Assembly (NCBI RefSeq): GCF_932526225.1
Contig: NC_064038.1
Coordinates: forward strand, 3,968,001-4,032,000
From: Nematostella vectensis
Taxonomy: Eukaryota > Cnidaria > Anthozoa > Actiniaria > Edwardsiidae
Length of the DNA stretch: 64,000 bases
Direction of reading: 5' to 3'
How positions within the stretch are numbered: position 1 is the first letter of the stretch; each line of letters begins with the position of its first letter. Below are positions 15,429 to 27,689 of the stretch, in pieces. A program made the translations under genes and the position numbers. Under the pieces are notes generated by a model that had not been told where the DNA came from, made no database searches, and worked only from the letters and a program-made list of their open reading frames with translations.

Positions 15429-15485
15429 CGGCTATGCCATGCTGACGAGTCCTAATAAGGACGAAACAGCTGTCCATGGTTGCCG
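15429..15485 (+). ncRNA. Type I hammerhead ribozyme
   Basis: All catalytic elements are present in order: stem I CCAUG (15437-15441) pairing with CAUGG (15475-15479), extended by CGGC/GCCG beyond an internal loop; CUGACGA core (15442-15448); stem II GUCC/GGAC with loop UAAUAA (15449-15462); GAAA (15463-15466); stem III CAG/CUG (15467-15472); then U and C, with cleavage predicted after C15474. Stem III has no loop at all because CAGCUG is a palindrome, so one copy could not close it. Cleavage would need a dimer, as proposed for retrozymes and newt satellite ribozymes. Confidence 0.88.
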
Positions 15486-16099
15486 AACTGCACGGGTAAT
15501 AGACTGTGCTAGCGTCCCGTCTTGGCCCGACTGGTGCCAATGTGTGTATGCTAGTGTGCTTTTAAAGTCCGTATTTTTTATGGCAGCAATTTTTGGTGTG
15601 CAGGTATTTTTCGAGTCTCCCGACGAGCGTCCATATCAATTTTACCCTGAAGAACCCCCCCCCCTCCCCCCGGGGGACGAGGTTGATTAAACTCGACGGA
15701 CAAGAGAGCTTCCCGCCATGTTGGAGGACTTTCGCTCAGTTTTTCGGCGTTTTGAAAGTTTTAATCGCACGAAAAGACCTGGTAAAAGTGACTTTTTAAT
15801 CTTTACATTTTTCATTTTCTTAATTTTGTATGTGATTTTATGAGTGGATCCACCCCAGAAAAAAATTTTTTCCAGGGCGCTCGGCGAAAGCATCTCCATC
15901 ATGGCGCTGCGGGTGGTACTGTCTGCTAAGGTTATGCCGCAACGCAGCCGTGCTTGTTTAATCGATGATTTTCTTGCTTTGTTAAAGGAGAATAAAAAAA
16001 ACCCTAGTTGGATTGAGGAGTCACGAGTTTTCCTTGGGTTTTGGGGAAACTATTTGAAGCAATCGAGTCCATTGTTGTTGTTGATGGAAGTTATGGGAC

Positions 16100-17164
16100 T
16101 CAAGAGTCCCTTGTTCGAAAATCTTCAGGGACGCAGCCAGCCTGATCTGGATCAGCACCTATTGCTCGCTGGTTTACTCTCAGAATGACTACATGATCAA
16201 ACAAATGAAATGCGTAAAACCCATCTTCAGCAATTGCATTGGAAGGTTTTGAGTGATAGAGAGGCTTATCTGCGACTGTTGGAAGCTGTGCTGAGTCACC
16301 TAACAGAATGAGAGGAATCCCACCAAATAGTTTTTCTTGAAACCCAGTAGCTTGTCTACAACGCGTATCAAGCAAACCAAATGATGTTTGCCCGAGCATG
16401 GAATATTCATAAATTATTAAAAATTCCAAACCAACAAAATTTTGCTATAATGAGACAAGAGCTTGACCTGATAATTCCTTACTTGATGCTGATTTGATTG
16501 GTACAAAAGAACGAACTGTCACACCATTAACACCAAAAGATGCCTTTACTGTTGTAGTAGTTGTAGCAATTTCCAGTTTTAGGAAGGCAAGGATTGTAAA
16601 TTGAAACCAAATTGTCTATATATTGACAAACAATCTTTAAAGCTAGTTTGCCATTGTTAATATCATGAATAACACTAAAATCTTTTGTTTTTTAATATTT
16701 TTTTCTGCAAGAAATCCCTTTAATGCTACATCTGTTAGCTTACAAAGATCTGGATCACCATTTACTTTAGCTATACCATAACAATGGATGCTACCTCTAG
16801 CCTGAAATATCGATCCCAGTGCCACTCTGCACCATAACAATGGATGCTACCTCTAGCCTGAAATATCGATACCAGTGCCACTCTGCACCATAACAATGGA
16901 TGCTACCTCTAGCCTGAAATATCTATACCAGTGCCACTCTGCACCAAGGCAGTTATACAACCAATGTTCCTGAAAGCTTTCTAATCGCTTTGTGAAAAAC
17001 CAATCAACAACATGTGGATTATCTAGTATATTTTGCCTTCTTTCTTGAGGTGTAGCATTTGTAGTTCCAAAAAGACTCTGTAGTTCAGGCCAATATAGGT
17101 CTGCTGAAGGAAAATGGCAATCACAATCGGCAAGTGTCGGTTCAAAACCGCCCGAACATATCAA
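16100..17164 (-). pseudogene. Decayed Helitron Rep/helicase
   Basis: On the minus strand three blocks appear in Helitron order. 17164-16853 and 16840-16643 cover the Helitron-like N region ([50 protein letters not shown]). 16429-16100 covers a PIF1-type helicase (IIYEYSMLGQTSFG, GGIPLILLGDSAQLPTVADKPL, VNQRAIG). The HUH-type nuclease motif reads His-Cys-Tyr where His-Cys-His is expected, and the reading frame is broken several times. The Tyr-recombination part and most of the helicase are missing. A 56-bp segment is triplicated inside it. Confidence 0.85.
16776..16945. repeat. 56-bp tandem triplication inside the Helitron relic
   Basis: Three copies of a unit containing CCATAACAATGGATGCTACC start at about 16777, 16832 and 16888. 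They repeat the codons for the AEWHWYRY region, so the duplication post-dates loss of function. Confidence 0.85.
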
Positions 17165-17199
17165 ATAGGCGAAGTCTCTCTACACATGGCGTCCAGTGG

Positions 17200-20100
17200 A
17201 GGATACTTTCGTAACGATTCGTTATAATCTAAATTATTTCACCCATCAAAATATCTTTCCACCATTTATTTACTTAGAGTGTGCATCTTTCTTTGCAAGG
17301 AAAAAAACTTATTATTATCTGCCTTCGCCTGATTTCTTGGCGTCCAATGCAATGCATATCGCTGCGATAAGAGAGTTCATGACCCCACTGCTGCTGTTTC
17401 CCGTAGTTGCCAGGGAAGTTTGCGAGAATAATTCAGTCGGGAGATATGTAAGTTGTCTTCATACGCTCAAATTTGGCAATGGTAGTGTCAATAACAGCCA
17501 TTTTTTTGTCAGATTCCATGCCTTATTTCAGCAATCTGTCGTCCATATTAAATTCGGTAAATACTCTAGTGCCGGTGAAGACCATGGGGACGGGGTTGCC
17601 TTGTACCTTGCCGCTGACATAAAGGTAGTGGGCTCTGGGAACGAGATTGGACATCAAAACATTGAAACAACCAATCACAAAATAAATTATAAGATGACGT
17701 CATAACACTCACTGGAACTAAGTGAAAAACATGGCGGCCATAAAGAGACGAGAATGAGAGCATAAATCAGTATCTTTTTGATGGGATTAGACGTATCAAA
17801 ACTTGAAAGGAATTGTAGAAAAGCCTTTGGGTGCAAACATGTGGTAAAAATTCATATTTCGAATGGCAATATGTTCGGTGGGAATGTCCGGTTCGCTATA
17901 GTCAATACATGACGGCGAAATGATGGCCATCACGATTGAGTTACAGCTTGGAAGCGTAATTATACTGGAATTCGAAGGCACACTTAACGGTGGACAAGCA
18001 GGCATGAATTCTTGACCCTGGAGTTGACTACTCAGTACTGCAAATGGTTTTCGTTGCGTCCTCCGGAGCTCATAATGCATGAATAAGTACATGCCTTACG
18101 GGTGTTGTGTTTAGTCTTGATATATATAACTTATAGCCCGTCCGAGTTTGTGATGAGCAGTATTCAAATTGCCTTGTGCAGGCGCTGTTAAAAGCTTAAT
18201 GGGGGTCTATAATTTTTCAAAGGTGGTTCAACCTATGAAAACTATTACAATAGATTTGTGCTTAAAAAGGATTGGACCATTGGACCACAGAACCACACCT
18301 GGATCAGCCACTGCAAAAAATGACTTGACACATACAGTATTTCATATTTGTTTTAATGACTTAATAGCGGTATAAGCTTAAATCATCGCATCTCCTACAC
18401 ACAAAAAGCATGTGGTACACAGAATATGAAATAAAACAAATAGAAGACACAGTTTGAATATTTTTTTTTGCATGGCTTTTACCAACCAGCCCATCTTGAG
18501 TATAACTCTTGAATTTAAATATTTGACAATGTCCCTAGAGCATGAGTGGGCTATAACTTGATAGCCGAAAGGCTGAATGAGCTTAGGATTTATATGACTT
18601 GAAGGTTAGAGGGATAATTGCCCAGGGGTGGGTTGGAAGGGGGGCAGTATTCAGTTATAAACATGACGGAAGGGTCCAACAGAGCTCAAAATGTCATACA
18701 CCCAAAAAGAATGGAAACTTGCAACCCCCAAAATACACAAGCCTATGTTGGTAAAATGTTCAATCCCAAAGAAATACAGTGGACACATGTTATGTTGTAA
18801 ATGTTATTTACAGTATATGTATAATGTAATATGTCTAGAAAACAGATAATTTTCATAAGCTTATCATTCCCCTCAACAATTTTACTCCAACAGATTTCTA
18901 ATGATTTTAATTCTTTCTGGTGGAACATTTTCAGTCAGAGTAAATGGGAGAATAGTGGACACAATTTGTCCAATCATAGAATTTTACAATTTTTACAATC
19001 AAGAGCCATACACCAAAATGATGTAAATAATTAAGATCCACTTCTCATTTCAAAAGCCCATTGCACCCTTTGAATGCACAATATGCTGCGTCTTATATTA
19101 TGTTTTAGTGCGAATTAAAAAACCCAGAAGTATAATACTGTGTTCGCTCTGGGGATTTAATACATAGAAACTTTTTAACCAACCTTCATCCATGTTCATT
19201 TATACTCGGATCATACTAGAAGTAGAAAACCTTCCCTCGCTAGAAAACATGGTATTACTAGAAAACCTATTTTCAACAAGGGGTCCAGGGGCAGGGCCGT
19301 AGCAGAGGCTGGGGTGCAAATCTCCATAAACGTTGAAAGCCATATAATCTCATACTATTTGTCCACCAAGCAACGTTTTTCAAGCATTATTGTCCTTTCT
19401 AAACACGAAGGGGGTCCCTCCTATTTTCTTGACAGTGTTACAGAACTGAGGGGTCAGTTTATAACCATACTGTCAAAACATGTAATTGTCAATAACACAT
19501 AGCTTGAAAAAATAAAACAAATATTTTAAAAAAAGAATAGTATAAGTTTTTTTAATAACTAAGAGTGGAATACAAAGGAGATAATTTAATGATCTGTCTG
19601 TCCATTCTAATATTTACTTATCTCCATCTTCTTTGCCATGGTCAATATCTAAAATAAATTGTAACAATTATATTTAGAAAACAGGAAGGGGTTTCTTTTC
19701 AATTTTATTTATAGAGTACAGTGGCTTATTATTTTTGATGGCCTTATTGTCAAGGAGCCAACTGAAACTACAGCCTCACATATTAATTTTATTTTATTTT
19801 TACTCAATTTGGCTATTTTAAAATAAACTTTGGCAGCGCTGTAAGGTTTCTGGTTTTAAAATCAGCCAGAAAAAGCAAAAAAAAATGATATCAATAAATA
19901 CGGCTAGGCTAGCTATCAAGCGAAGCAGTCCACTTGACAGTGTAGGGAGGGCCCTTGTTTCCTATACTTATATCGGTGATGTGCAGAGCTGAACACGAAA
20001 TTGTTTAAAGGAACCAAACGTCCCAGCAACTGGCATCGCGTCCCATATAGAGACATATCGATTTCGAAAGCTACATAACTCCTTATTCTCAAAATATTTT

Positions 20101-20330
20101 TTTTTTCTGAGCCCAGAAAAATTATTGTAGACAGATCTTGGCAAATTTCTACACGTGTATGGGTTCGAAATCGGCCAAACATGGCGCTGCAGAGCTCCAC
20201 TTTCCTTCGAATGAATACTCACCAACAGCTTTTAAAGCGAAAAATATATCTCCCCGGCGGTAAAAGCCGAGAGGCTTGAATGATGACGGCATAATCCATT
20301 AAGGCCGCCGTATTTGTGTTTCCAGAAAAG
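17200..20330. other. Repeat-rich region without recognisable genes
   Basis: ORFs of up to 169 codons (17196-17705 plus, 17796-18092 minus, 19916-20200 minus) show no familiar domain. A dispersed-repeat-like segment lies at 17590-17765, and a fragment related to the MITE at 30135 lies near 19290-19320. No splice-supported gene could be built. Confidence 0.35.
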
Positions 20331-20371
20331 GAAATCATTTGGACTGTTCAGATGCCGTATCGATTGCGTCG

Positions 20372-20731
20372 TTCCCTGCTAGCAGAGGCCTCTTTTCTCT
20401 GTATTTCGCTGGGCTGGAGTTCGCGAGGAAAAGATACCTCTGCCATGGGTCGCAAGTTCGTTTGATCAAACCGCCGTCCACGATCGTGGACGAGATCCAG
20501 AGCGCATGCTCCGTTCATTAATTACTGGCCACTATTTGAGCCCACAATGACTAGCGCATGCATGAAACGTATATCCGCTGCGTGATAATAAGCCCGCATT
20601 CGAAACGGCGTCCTCCGTAGAAATATCACGCGACGAATAATAAAAGACCTTCCCTGCTAGCAGAGGCCTCTTTTCTCTGTATTTCGCTGGGCTGGAGTTC
20701 GCGAGGAAAAGATACCTCTGCCATGGGTCGA
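20372..20731. repeat. Two copies of an 80-bp foldback repeat
   Basis: A segment of about 80 bp at 20372-20452 recurs almost exactly at 20648-20731. Each copy starts GCAGAGGCCTCTTTTC and ends GAAAAGATACCTCTGC, which are near inverted repeats, so each is a tiny MITE-like hairpin. Confidence 0.7.
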
Positions 20732-20848
20732 AACTGTTTCTGTTGCGCATGCGTCAGCGTTAATAAGCGACCGACGTGCCAAAACCCGCACCATCGCGCG
20801 AAAGCTGTCAATATGCTAATATGCTTTGCATGGGTTTAGTCGGAAATC

Positions 20849-21122
20849 ATGAATCAAACTCCGATTAGTTCTCCTCTTCGAAAAAAGAAAACAACTGTTC
20901 AATTTCAATCACCTAAAACGTCACTAAAAAGATTGAACAACAAACGCAGCAAAGACAAGTTTTGTCTTGTTTGTGGGATTAATTTCAAGACATCTGGGCA
21001 GGCGAGTTTCTTCAATGTAAATATCGCACAGTTGGATTCGAAGAAAATGTTACAAAACTTTTTGGTAAATTAGATCAGCTATTCCCAGAAGAATATGCAA
21101 AACCTGTAAACGGAAAATTCTG
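20849..21122 (+). pseudogene. Frameshifted small zinc-ribbon-like ORF
   Basis: The frame from 20849 gives a basic N-terminus and CLVCGIN, the first half of a possible Cys-x2-Cys knuckle. After about residue 57 the frame drifts, and a different frame continues with sensible composition (LFGKLDQLFPEEYAK) until a stop near 21122. This looks like a one-exon remnant broken by an indel. I do not recognise the family. An unrecognised exon with a splice in this area is the alternative. Confidence 0.35.
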
Positions 21123-22106
21123 AATGAGGATAAGGTCTTTTATTATTCGTCGTAAATGAAATTACCCGATGAGCTTTAGGGCCATGGCGGTAAAACAACG
21201 GGTAAATAAAAATTTTGATTTTGTTTGCGATGAAAGAGAAATCCCTTTATTTCTACCCCCGGGGTGCGCAGTCATAGGAATCATATGGAGAAAGCTTAGC
21301 ATTTGAAGATTTCTTAATAAGAAATGACCCACTTTTCGCCAAGGGGCAACCCCCTGTGTATGTGCCTGGCTCCAGCCGCCTAATTCCCAAGCACAGCCTG
21401 CTACTCTAAAAGTTATTGAAACCCCATGTTAGAAACTGTGTATCCCAAGATTTAGCATTGATAAAACATTGGTGATTGGCATGATAAGCTGGAATTCCGG
21501 TCGTTTGCCGTTGCTTGTAATGAAGGCAGTTTTAGTACTATAACACCAAGAGGCCTACCGCCTCGATTCATACCTTCATTTTAGATTAAATCCAGCTTTG
21601 GTCATTTTTTTTTTTGTGAAATATAGCATTTTGAAGCGAGTTTTCGTACCCCAAATTGCGCAAAAAATACAGCAGTGTTTTGTGTGGAAATTTTTACTTC
21701 CCAATGGCTTTTTATCTCGAGGTCATAAACCCATTCTTCCCCAGTTATTCGTAAACTCTGATTGGGCTTTTTAAAGAATGACTAGAATATAAACATAAGA
21801 AATCCTAGGTAACGGTAAGTGGTTTAATTTTCAAAGCTGCCTACATAATGTTTTATTTTTTATTATAAGCACAAAAGCCTGCAACTGAGAAATGAGGCAT
21901 TGTTTGTTGCAAATGCACAAAAATACATTACCACTGAAATTTGTCAGGAAAAATATTTGATTTTAGTGAACTGTACGAATTATTATTAAAACAAGTTATT
22001 TTATTTACTTTTTACAGACACAGTAGTAATATGATGCACTGGATGCTACGGGCTGGTCAAGGAGCAAAGAAGAAGATACAGTAGTTTGCCATATGATTTA
22101 CTACCT

Positions 22107-22321
22107 TTTTTTGTAATTGCTAAAAGGTTATTTGGGAATGTTTTGTATGTGCTAATGGTTACTGTAGGACAAGCAGGCATCCCTCTTGAAAAAAAGCATT
22201 TCCATCAAACACATTTTTTGTAATTGCTAAAAGGTTATTTGGGAATGTTTTGTATGTGCTAATGTTTACTGTAAGACAAGCAGGCATCCCTCTTGAAAAA
22301 AAGCATTTCCATCAAACACAT
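22107..22321. repeat. 107-bp tandem duplication
   Basis: Two adjacent copies (22107-22213 and 22214-22320) with a few differences, in otherwise featureless AT-rich DNA. The flanks from 21125 to 23670 show no gene; 22860-23590 is pyrimidine-rich with short meaningless ORFs. Confidence 0.85.
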
Positions 22322-23674
22322 TTTTCTAAGCGGGCTTGTCTTTTCTTATTCTTAGAGTTTCATTGATCTAAATAATTGGATTATAGGATATCCCATCGAT
22401 AGAGATAGCTCATTGAATTTGATTGTACATTTAAAGTTAAATAAAGTGTGTATTTATTGTATATTGGTATATGTGCTTATTTTTTAAATGGTTAATATAA
22501 AACTATTGCAATACGGGTCCGCAATATGTAAATGTATGCAAAATCCGGTCATAAAGGTTCAAGAACATTTCTAGACTTAAATATAAAGTTTAATGGACAT
22601 TTCTATACTTATACGCAACGTTTAATGGAATAACATGTCCTGGATAGTCTCAGAACGGTTATATTTAAAGGCCTTTCCAGACATTTAAAGATAAAGTTTA
22701 ATGGATTTACGTGTTAATGCGGACCTTAGTAAAGCGAAAATCCGACGTAAGGTAAGCCTCACACACAAACACATAACATGTGCAACCACACGTTGGTGTA
22801 TAGGAGCAAGCTTTTTTGATCGATCACAACAGTTTGAAATACACCTCAGACGCGGTAATATCTCCTGTTTCCCCTTTAGCCTTTTCCTATTCCGCCCTAG
22901 TCCTCGTGTCTCCTACCCTCGGCACCCATCAGTTTTCACCTCCCTAACCGCGTCTGACTAGCCATCGATCTTGCTCCCTGACGATAAATCGTGGCTAGAA
23001 TTAGTGTGGTGGCACATTTATTCCTAAGAGCTCTTATGAAATTTCTCACATTATTTTTTTATTTCTGTGTTTGTGTATCTCCTTTTATCAGCCCGCCAGG
23101 TACACGCCATTCACTTCTCTCGATTCTTCGTATTCCTGCCGTTTCTGCTGCCTGTGCCTCCGCGTATTATTTTCGCTCAATATAGGCCATCGCATAAACT
23201 CATCGCTTATCAGCCACTATCTTAGAGCGCGCATCGTTACACAATCTCTCTTTACACGACACAATATAACACCCCGTACCCAAGGAGCCAACTGTCCTAT
23301 ACTTATATAACCACTATCTATTTCCTATTTGCCATCCATTTCTTTCTTTTATACCGTATCTGCACGCCTTCATATTTTATTCGTATCACCTACACTCCAC
23401 AAGATAGAACAATATGTTATCACAAGAAGTTATCAACATGTAATTATCACCTTTCTCCGAAGGTCAAACACACAGTTCTCCCCTAACATCTCACTGCTAG
23501 CCTATTCGGCATTACTAAAAAGCGGAACCGCCGGAACCGGCGGAACCAGTATATTTCGCTTAGTTATAGGGGTAGGGATGTCATGCTAGGATCACCATTT
23601 ATTTCCATTCTAATCTGAACAAAAAACAAATTTCGTTGTGAAATGCTAAGACAACATCACTACGCGCAGATGTG

Positions 23675-25220
23675 CTACGTTATTTTAGTCCTTAGTCTTT
23701 GCTTTGTTTTGACTACCCCTTGGTGTCCCTCATGACCCAACTCGAGAACTCGTTTCCGTAGTTTGGTAGGTATTAGCTTAGCTAGGGTAGAAAGTTCCAG
23801 TCTCACAGCCTTGTATTGAGTTGGAGCACCATCCCAATTCTCTGTTAGGATGCAGTCCCGAAGTTGTTTAATCTCAGGGTCGAACGCAGATTCCCTCTCA
23901 ATCTCCTCTATCGGTATAGCTACAGGTGCTGCCATTACCGCAACATGACGGATGTACTCCTCCGCGTCAGTGTTGATGCACACTCTTTTGGCTCCCGTAA
24001 GCCTCGAAAGTGAGTCTGCAATGTTCTCCTTTCCGGGTATATGTTTGACTGTGAAATTGTAGGGTTGTAATCTCAACACCCAGCGTTCTATGCGTGCAGA
24101 AGTCCTGGACTTTGTAGAGTAGATTACTTCCAGTGGCTTGTGATCTGTTAGCAGCGCAAATTCCACCCCATAAAAATACATGTGGAATCTTTCACATCCC
24201 CAGACTAAACCTAAAGCTTCCTTTTCGGTCTGGGAGTAACGTTTCTCAACATCAGTGAGACTGCGACTTGCATAAGCTATTACTCGCTCACACCCATTCT
24301 GCACTTGTGTGAGGATCGCCCCCAAGCCTACAGGGCTTGCATCTGTTACTAGCCTCGTAGACATTCTTGTCAAAGTAAGCAAGAGTGTTTGCTTTGCCTA
24401 GATCTCTCTTCAGAGTGTCAAATGCTTTCTGTTTCTCTTGACCCCTTTCCTAGTCAGCCTCCGCAGTGGCTCTGCTGTTGTAGCTAAATCTGGTATAAAG
24501 CGTGCACTGAAGTTGACTAGCCCTAGGAAACTCCGTACCTCTCCTGCCGTCTGCAGTTCTTTAGCACTCAATACTGCTTCCACCCTGGATTCTGTGGGAC
24601 CGATCCCCTTGCTAGACAAGAGATAGCCCATAAATGTCAGCTCTGACATCCTGAAAACACACTTCTCCTTATTCAGAGTCAAACCCTTGTTCTTTAGCAG
24701 ATCAAGAGTCTTCCGTAGCCTTGCATCATGTTCCTTCACAGTGCGACCATGTACGATTATGTCGTCATGAATATTATAGGCTGCTTCGCAGCTTGACAAT
24801 ACTTGCTGCACAATGTGTTGGTATAAATCTGGTGCAGACGAAATGCCAAACATGAGCTGCTTGTACCTGAAGAGACCTTCGTGTGTCGCAAATGTGGTAA
24901 TAACCCTAGACTGTTCGTTCAACTTAATCTGATGGAATCCCCATTTGAGGTATAGTTTGCTGAATGTTGTACTCCCATTCAAGTTGTACAGAATCTCATC
25001 CACACTGGGTATCGGGTGCCGTTCCCGTAACACAGCCTCGTTAGCCATTCTCATGTCAACACATAGTCTTATTTCCCTTGATGGTTTGGGTACTATAACA
25101 ACTTGGCTAACCCAAGGTGTAGGCCCTGCCACTTCCTCAATGATATCAAGGTTCTTGAGCTCCTCAAGTTTCTGGTTTACCTTGCCTCTTAGCCCGAAGG
25201 GTATGGGTCGGATATTATAG
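23675..25220 (-). pseudogene. Ty3/gypsy retrotransposon pol fragment (RT and RNase H)
   Basis: On the minus strand 25220-24410 encodes reverse transcriptase (PTPWVSQVVIVPK, LCVDMRMANEAV, FRYKQLMFGISSAP, and NIHDDIIVHG for the catalytic Asp-Asp). 24382-23675 encodes RNase H (VTDASPVGLGAIL, YSQTEKEALGLVWGCERF, TDHKPLEVI, VKHIPGKENIADSLSRL) and the start of the integrase zinc region (GHEGHQGVVKTKQRLR). A frameshift separates the halves. Protease, gag, integrase core and LTRs are absent, so it is dead. Confidence 0.93.
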
Positions 25221-25358
25221 TGGGTTATTCGGAAATGTTTCATTTTCGTTTTGTTGCCGGCTCTCATTTCTTTGCACCCTCGGCCCAGCGCACCTCGGCC
25301 TTCGCACTCGCACAGGATTCCCAATATTCGAAAATAAAACATTTCCGAATAGCCCACA
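25221..25358. mobile_element. Short foldback MITE inserted in the gypsy fragment
   Basis: Inverted ends of about 28 bp (GGGTTATTCGGAAATGTTTC at the left; GAAACATTTCC-type complement near 25340-25358) enclose about 80 bp. It interrupts the pol frame just before IRPIPFGLRGKV and supplies a spurious N-terminus. Confidence 0.7.
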
Positions 25359-26594
25359 ATGAGTGCCGGCTAGATGTTTGCTTTCACCTAGTTCGTAAAA
25401 TCCGGATGGTAAGTCCAAGAGTCTGCAATAATGCTTGGAACGCGAAAGTGCTGAAACAAATTCCATTCTGTATTGATTTATCGATAAACATGGAGTTTCT
25501 CGAGCTTTTGTTAAACGCTCGGTAAAACCACAGGCTTCCCACCCGCGTCAGGGAAGGATTTCTAAGGACATACGAATTCACGCAAATAAACATCTATGAA
25601 TTATATATTCATGCTGAAATACACGAAATAAACTTAGTTGGGATGAAAATGTATCCGACTATGGTGTTTTTTTCTTCCCAAAAAGCTCAATTTTACGAGT
25701 TTAGAGCGATATGTTTGTCTCGGGTTTTGAGTCGATACTCTATACAAGGCTGACAACTTAATTCTTACTACCCCAGTGCGATTTTCAGCCGGATTTTAAC
25801 CACTACGTTAACACTGACACCGGTACAAGATGGGAGAGGGATGGAACTATCCCCGAATCGATTTTTAAAGCAATCCGTTAACGTCAATTTTAGCTTTCCG
25901 TCGAGGATCGGGACATCTGGTCAAATGACATCCTTGGAATGTAATTTGCATAGACAGCATGGCCCCACACCACCCTAGAACCACTTTTTCTCACAGTTTC
26001 CGCTCTATTTTCTAAATGGTGATCTGTTGTGTGAAACGTAACTTGTAGAGCTAAGGGGAGTGCAATGCGGACTGTCGACGTTTTAGACCTGTCGATATGG
26101 AAGAGGGATGGAGAAGGACGAAGAGATGCCTACGGTAGTAGGGTAGCTAAATATAGGTATGCAGAGTAAATATGAAATGCCCAAACATACAGTAGAAAAC
26201 CGTTAACAAAAAAATCCTAAGAATATAATAGATAACTGCGTGCTGCGTACATAGGGGGAATTCTGGTAGCTTCCAGCAGCTTTTTTCTAAACACCAGACG
26301 GAGAAAAGGCGAGAGAATATGGGTTTTGAAGATAAGTTTTTTATATTTTCAACGATTAATTGACACAGTCTAGGTCAAATTTGCAACAATAACAACAAAG
26401 AACACAAACAATAATAATTCCGCTTGATAGTGGAGCATTTCCTCTAGTCGAAGTATAAGGCGTTAGTGTATCGTGGATAATTAGGATGGAAAGTCATGTA
26501 TTTTCACGTTGACGATCTCTCCACTGATAGATACCTGAAAATACGAAAAAAAATGTTTGTTATAAAAACTTTAGCCTAATCAGTTGGCTAATAA

Positions 26595-27120
26595 TAATTC
26601 ATAGCATACAAAAGGTACATGCCACGTAAATGATCACTTAGTTCATAGCATACAAAAGGTATATACCACGTGAATGATCACTTAGTTCATAGCATACAAA
26701 AGGTATATACCACGTGAATGATCACTTAATTCATAGCATACAAAAGGTATATACCAAGTATATATAGTTCATAGCATGAAAAAGGTGTATACCACGTGTA
26801 TAGTCACTTAGTTCATAGCATACAAAAGGTAAATACCAGGTAAATGATCAGTTAGTTCATAGCATACAAAAGGTATATACCACGTGAATGATCACTTAGT
26901 TCATAGCATACAAAAGATATATACCACGTGAATGATAACTTAGTTCATAGCATACAAAAGGTATATACCACGTGAATGATCACTTAGTTCATTGCATACA
27001 AAAGATATATACCACGTGAATGATCAGTTAGTTCATAGCATACAAAAGGTATATACCACGTGAATGATCACTTAGTTCATTGCATACAAAAGATACATAC
27101 CACGTAAATGGTCACTTTTT
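26595..27120. repeat. 44-bp tandem array rich in short palindromes
   Basis: About 12 units containing TTCATAGCATACAAAAGGTA, GGTATATACC, CACGTG and TGATCA. Each unit also holds AAAAG|GTATAT, which resembles a 5' splice site. No gene is visible around it. Confidence 0.9.
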
Positions 27121-27534
27121 TATCACGTCTAAACTGTGACTTGAACCGCTCGACCCCCTAAAAATAAAGCAGCGTTGTCAATTTTTACTCCTCCGAACTG
27201 CGCCACTGAAGAGAAAAGCTGTGTTGATCTTTTGGCAGCAATAAAATATTGCAAACATTCGCCCCACTGTTTTTTTTAAGAGTAAAACCTGATTGCCCTC
27301 GTTGCGAATCGACGAATATTTATTGACCGTTGACTGTAGAAAATGAATGATGCAGTTTATTATCATTCTTCGTTTAATCGTTTCTTATTAGCTTTGGTTC
27401 CAATTTTAAGGTGTGTATTTTGTCATTGGCGCCACCTCGTTTAATGGAGTAAATAAATGGTGGGAATAAAAATTGAAAAAACAAATACCATTACTCTCTA
27501 TCGCTACCTCTCCTCGCCAATCGCCATCTCTCTC

Positions 27535-27650
27535 CACCCACCCACCCACCCCAACACACACCCCAACACACACCCAACACACACCCAACACACACCCCAA
27601 CACACACCCCAACACACACCCAACACACACCCCAACACACACCCAACAGT
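27535..27650. repeat. CA/CCCAA-rich simple repeat
   Basis: Runs of ACACACCCAACACACACCCC lead directly into the 69-bp array. Confidence 0.9.
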
Positions 27651-27689
27651 AGATACGAGGGGCCTACCTTCGCATTTGCATCCAGTCTA

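Larger units (their letters stand above)
14142..15572 (+). mobile_element. Retrozyme-like tandem element with hammerhead ribozyme, interrupted by a piggyBac-like insertion
   Basis: Two direct copies of about 125 bp, at 14142-14267 and 15450-15571, differ at only a few positions. The second is preceded by a complete type I hammerhead (15429-15485); the first is cut off at its left edge inside that ribozyme. From cleavage site to cleavage site (14166 to 15474) is 1308 bp. Removing the TTAA-flanked insertion at 14409-15360 and one TTAA leaves about 352 bp. Tandem non-coding units of a few hundred bases bounded by type I hammerheads are the hallmark of metazoan retrozymes, which give small circular RNAs. 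No protein is encoded. A fragment of a Penelope-like terminal repeat is the alternative. Confidence 0.75.

Noticed and set aside
15844-16188. 114-codon ORF
   Set aside because: It partly overlaps the minus-strand Helitron helicase relic and shows no domain.
17196-17705. 169-codon ORF
   Set aside because: Low-complexity composition, no domain, and part of it overlaps a dispersed repeat.
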